Assembly: GCA_039822045.1 (NCBI GenBank)
Contig: JBCBMY010000020.1
Span: 1-64,000 of the forward strand
Source: HLUCCA09 sp039822045
GTDB taxonomy: Bacteria; Pseudomonadota; Alphaproteobacteria; Rhodobacterales; Rhodobacteraceae
Direction: 5' to 3'
DNA length: 64,000 nucleotides
In this document: positions 62,791-64,000 of the stretch, one piece after another
How positions within the stretch are numbered: the stretch's first letter is position 1
Layout: each line of letters begins with the position of its first letter
Notes under the pieces: model-generated
The model's input: only the letters and a program-made list of their open reading frames with translations
Told to the model about the DNA's origin: nothing
Databases searched by the model: none
Position numbers and translations under genes: made by a program

Positions 62791-63771
62791 GTGCATCCTG
62801 TCGTCTCCATCGTGTTGCAGCGTCTGGCCCTGGGCCTTTTGACGCTGTTTTTCGTCTCGGTCATCATCTTCATGGCGATCGAAATGCTTCCCGGCGATTT
62901 CACTCAGGCCGTTCTGGGCCAGGCCGCGACGGAAGAAACCGTGGCGGCGTTCCGGCGGGAGTTGGGCCTCGATCAGCCAGCCTACCTGCGATACTTCGAG
63001 TGGATCGGTGGGGTGCTGCAGGGCGATTTTGGGACGTCGTTCTCGGGTCGAGCGGCCTCCGGTGTGGATCGATCCCGCGAGGTGGTGGAGCTGATCGGGC
63101 CGCGGCTGGCCAACACGCTCTTTCTGGCGGGCATGACGGCGATCATCGCGGTTCCGCTGGCCCTGACGCTGGGGATTACGGCGGCGCTCTATCGCGGCTC
63201 GGTCTATGACCGGGTGGTCAACGCGACGACGCTCTCAACGATCTCGATGCCCGAGTTCTTCGTCGCCTACATCCTGATCCTGCTGCTCGGCTCGCTTTAC
63301 CCGATCTTCCCCACGCTGGCGAATGTCTCAATCGACACGCCGTTTTGGGAGCGGGTCTATCGCTGTGCCCTGCCGGCGTTGACGCTGACGCTGGTGATCG
63401 TGGCGCATATGATGCGGATGACCCGGGCGGCGATCATCAACCTCCTCGCCTCACCCTACATCGAGATGGCGCGGCTGAAGGGTGTGCCGGCAGGACAGGT
63501 TATCGTCAGACACGCTCTGCCCAATGCCTGGGCACCCATCGTCAACGTGATCGCGTTCAACCTCGCCTATCTGGTGGTCGGCGTCGTCGTGGTCGAAGTG
63601 GTCTTCGTTTATCCCGGCATCGGGCAGCTGATGGTCGACGCGGTGACGACGCGCGACATCCCCGTGGTGCAGGCCTGCGCGCTGATCTTCGCGGCGACGT
63701 ATATCCTGTTGAACCTGCTCGCTGACATCATCTCCATCGTCACCAACCCGAGGCTGTTGCACCCGCGATGA
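62791..63771 (+). CDS. Peptide-type ABC transporter permease (DppB/OppB-like)
   Basis: From GTG 62791 (GGGGGAG eight bases upstream) the protein has 326 residues and starts VHPVVSIVLQRLALGLLTLF, the usual DppB-type N-terminus. An ATG far upstream in frame would overlap the divergent binding-protein gene. About six membrane segments are seen, with MLPGDF near residue 30 and the EAA loop GVPAGQVIVRHALPNAWAPI. It overlaps the next permease by ATGA. Confidence 0.9.
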   Translation: MHPVVSIVLQRLALGLLTLFFVSVIIFMAIEMLPGDFTQAVLGQAATEETVAAFRRELGLDQPAYLRYFEWIGGVLQGDFGTSFSGRAASGVDRSREVVELIGPRLANTLFLAGMTAIIAVPLALTLGITAALYRGSVYDRVVNATTLSTISMPEFFVAYILILLLGSLYPIFPTLANVSIDTPFWERVYRCALPALTLTLVIVAHMMRMTRAAIINLLASPYIEMARLKGVPAGQVIVRHALPNAWAPIVNVIAFNLAYLVVGVVVVEVVFVYPGIGQLMVDAVTTRDIPVVQACALIFAATYILLNLLADIISIVTNPRLLHPR

Positions 63772-64000
63772 CAGACGAACAGGGATACTCCGCCGCCGCC
63801 GAGGTGGGCGCGATCCGTACCAAGCGGACATGGTCGCAGCGCGCATGGATCGAGTTGAAAAAGGCGCCCCTTACGGCCTGGTTCGGCCTGATCGTGATCG
63901 CGTTCTACCTGTTCGTGGCGATTTTCGCGGATGTGCTCGCGCCCTACGCCGAGGACGACTCGTCCTTCGCCGCCTATGCGCCGTGGGGCGAAGGGCATGT
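63768..64000 (+). CDS. Peptide-type ABC transporter permease (DppC/OppC-like), 3' end missing
   Basis: Begins with ATG 63768 overlapping the preceding stop (ATGA) and runs out of the window. The visible 77 residues include a cytoplasmic N-terminus (TKRTWSQRAWIELKKAPLTA), a first membrane helix WFGLIVIAFYLFVAIFADVL and APYAEDDSSFAAYAP, the standard DppC start. The ATPase subunits must lie beyond the end. Confidence 0.88.
   Translation, partial: MTDEQGYSAAAEVGAIRTKRTWSQRAWIELKKAPLTAWFGLIVIAFYLFVAIFADVLAPYAEDDSSFAAYAPWGEGH

Overview
The window is high-GC alphaproteobacterial chromosome, most likely from the Rhodobacterales (Roseobacter group). I infer this from the gene orders rimP-nusA-ylxR-infB, secA/ppiC-argJ-mutT, lptC-lptA-lptB-rpoN-hpf-ptsN and hdac-xseB-ispA-dxs, from a PetP/PetR-type regulator pair beside ilvE, and from an alphaproteobacterial RpoH-type promoter before dnaK. 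There is no phage, CRISPR array or intact insertion sequence. Two degenerate transposase fragments lie in the longer gene-free stretches.

Region by region. 1-5.3 kb: the translation/transcription operon rimP (5' end missing), nusA, an RNA-binding YlxR/L7Ae-type protein and infB. It ends in a strong hairpin that also faces a 45-codon gene with its own promoter. 5.6-8.1 kb: ppiC, argJ and mutT on the minus strand, divergent from secA (8.3-11.1 kb). 11.2-15.3 kb: dnaK-dnaJ-radC on the minus strand, with an RpoH-like promoter before dnaK and the radC start codon inside a perfect hairpin, followed by alkB on the plus strand. 16-26 kb: a surface-glycan region with a polysaccharide ABC permease, cysQ, kdsB, galU, galE, two paralogous family-2 glycosyltransferases, a GT14-like glycosyltransferase and a two-part sulfotransferase. 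26-32 kb: LPS transport and Kdo synthesis (kdsD, lptC, lptA, lptB), then rpoN, hpf and ptsN, led by an RNase D gene.

32.2-38.5 kb is the most accessory part. It holds a PhyH-type dioxygenase, an IS3 OrfA remnant, a protein combining a ribbon-helix-helix domain, one membrane helix and four EF-hands, a small exported protein, a 72-residue basic protein, queG, a Tat/PAN-domain protein and a GMC oxidoreductase. 38.5-48.1 kb: a glutathione transferase, mtgA, glutamate synthase large subunit gltB at the end of a chain of ATGA-overlapping genes (exported protein, two Gfa-like proteins, gltB), and gltD just upstream. The two parts are separated by a seven-unit TCATAYG array with 11-bp spacing. 48.3-51.9 kb: uppP, an NDUFA9-like protein, tRNA-Leu(CAG), a transposase remnant and ilvE. 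52-57.6 kb: petP-petR-like regulators, a histone-deacetylase-family hydrolase, xseB, ispA and dxs. 57.6-64 kb: a small GNAT protein, a ClbS/DfsB-like protein coupled to a CocE/S15 hydrolase, and a peptide-type ABC transporter whose second permease runs off the end.

The strongest candidates for something undescribed are the membrane protein with RHH and EF-hand domains (33660-34511), the 11-bp operator-like array upstream of the gltB operon (46609-46682), and the radC start-codon hairpin (11945-11969). All functions are inferred by reading sequence motifs. No database search was possible.
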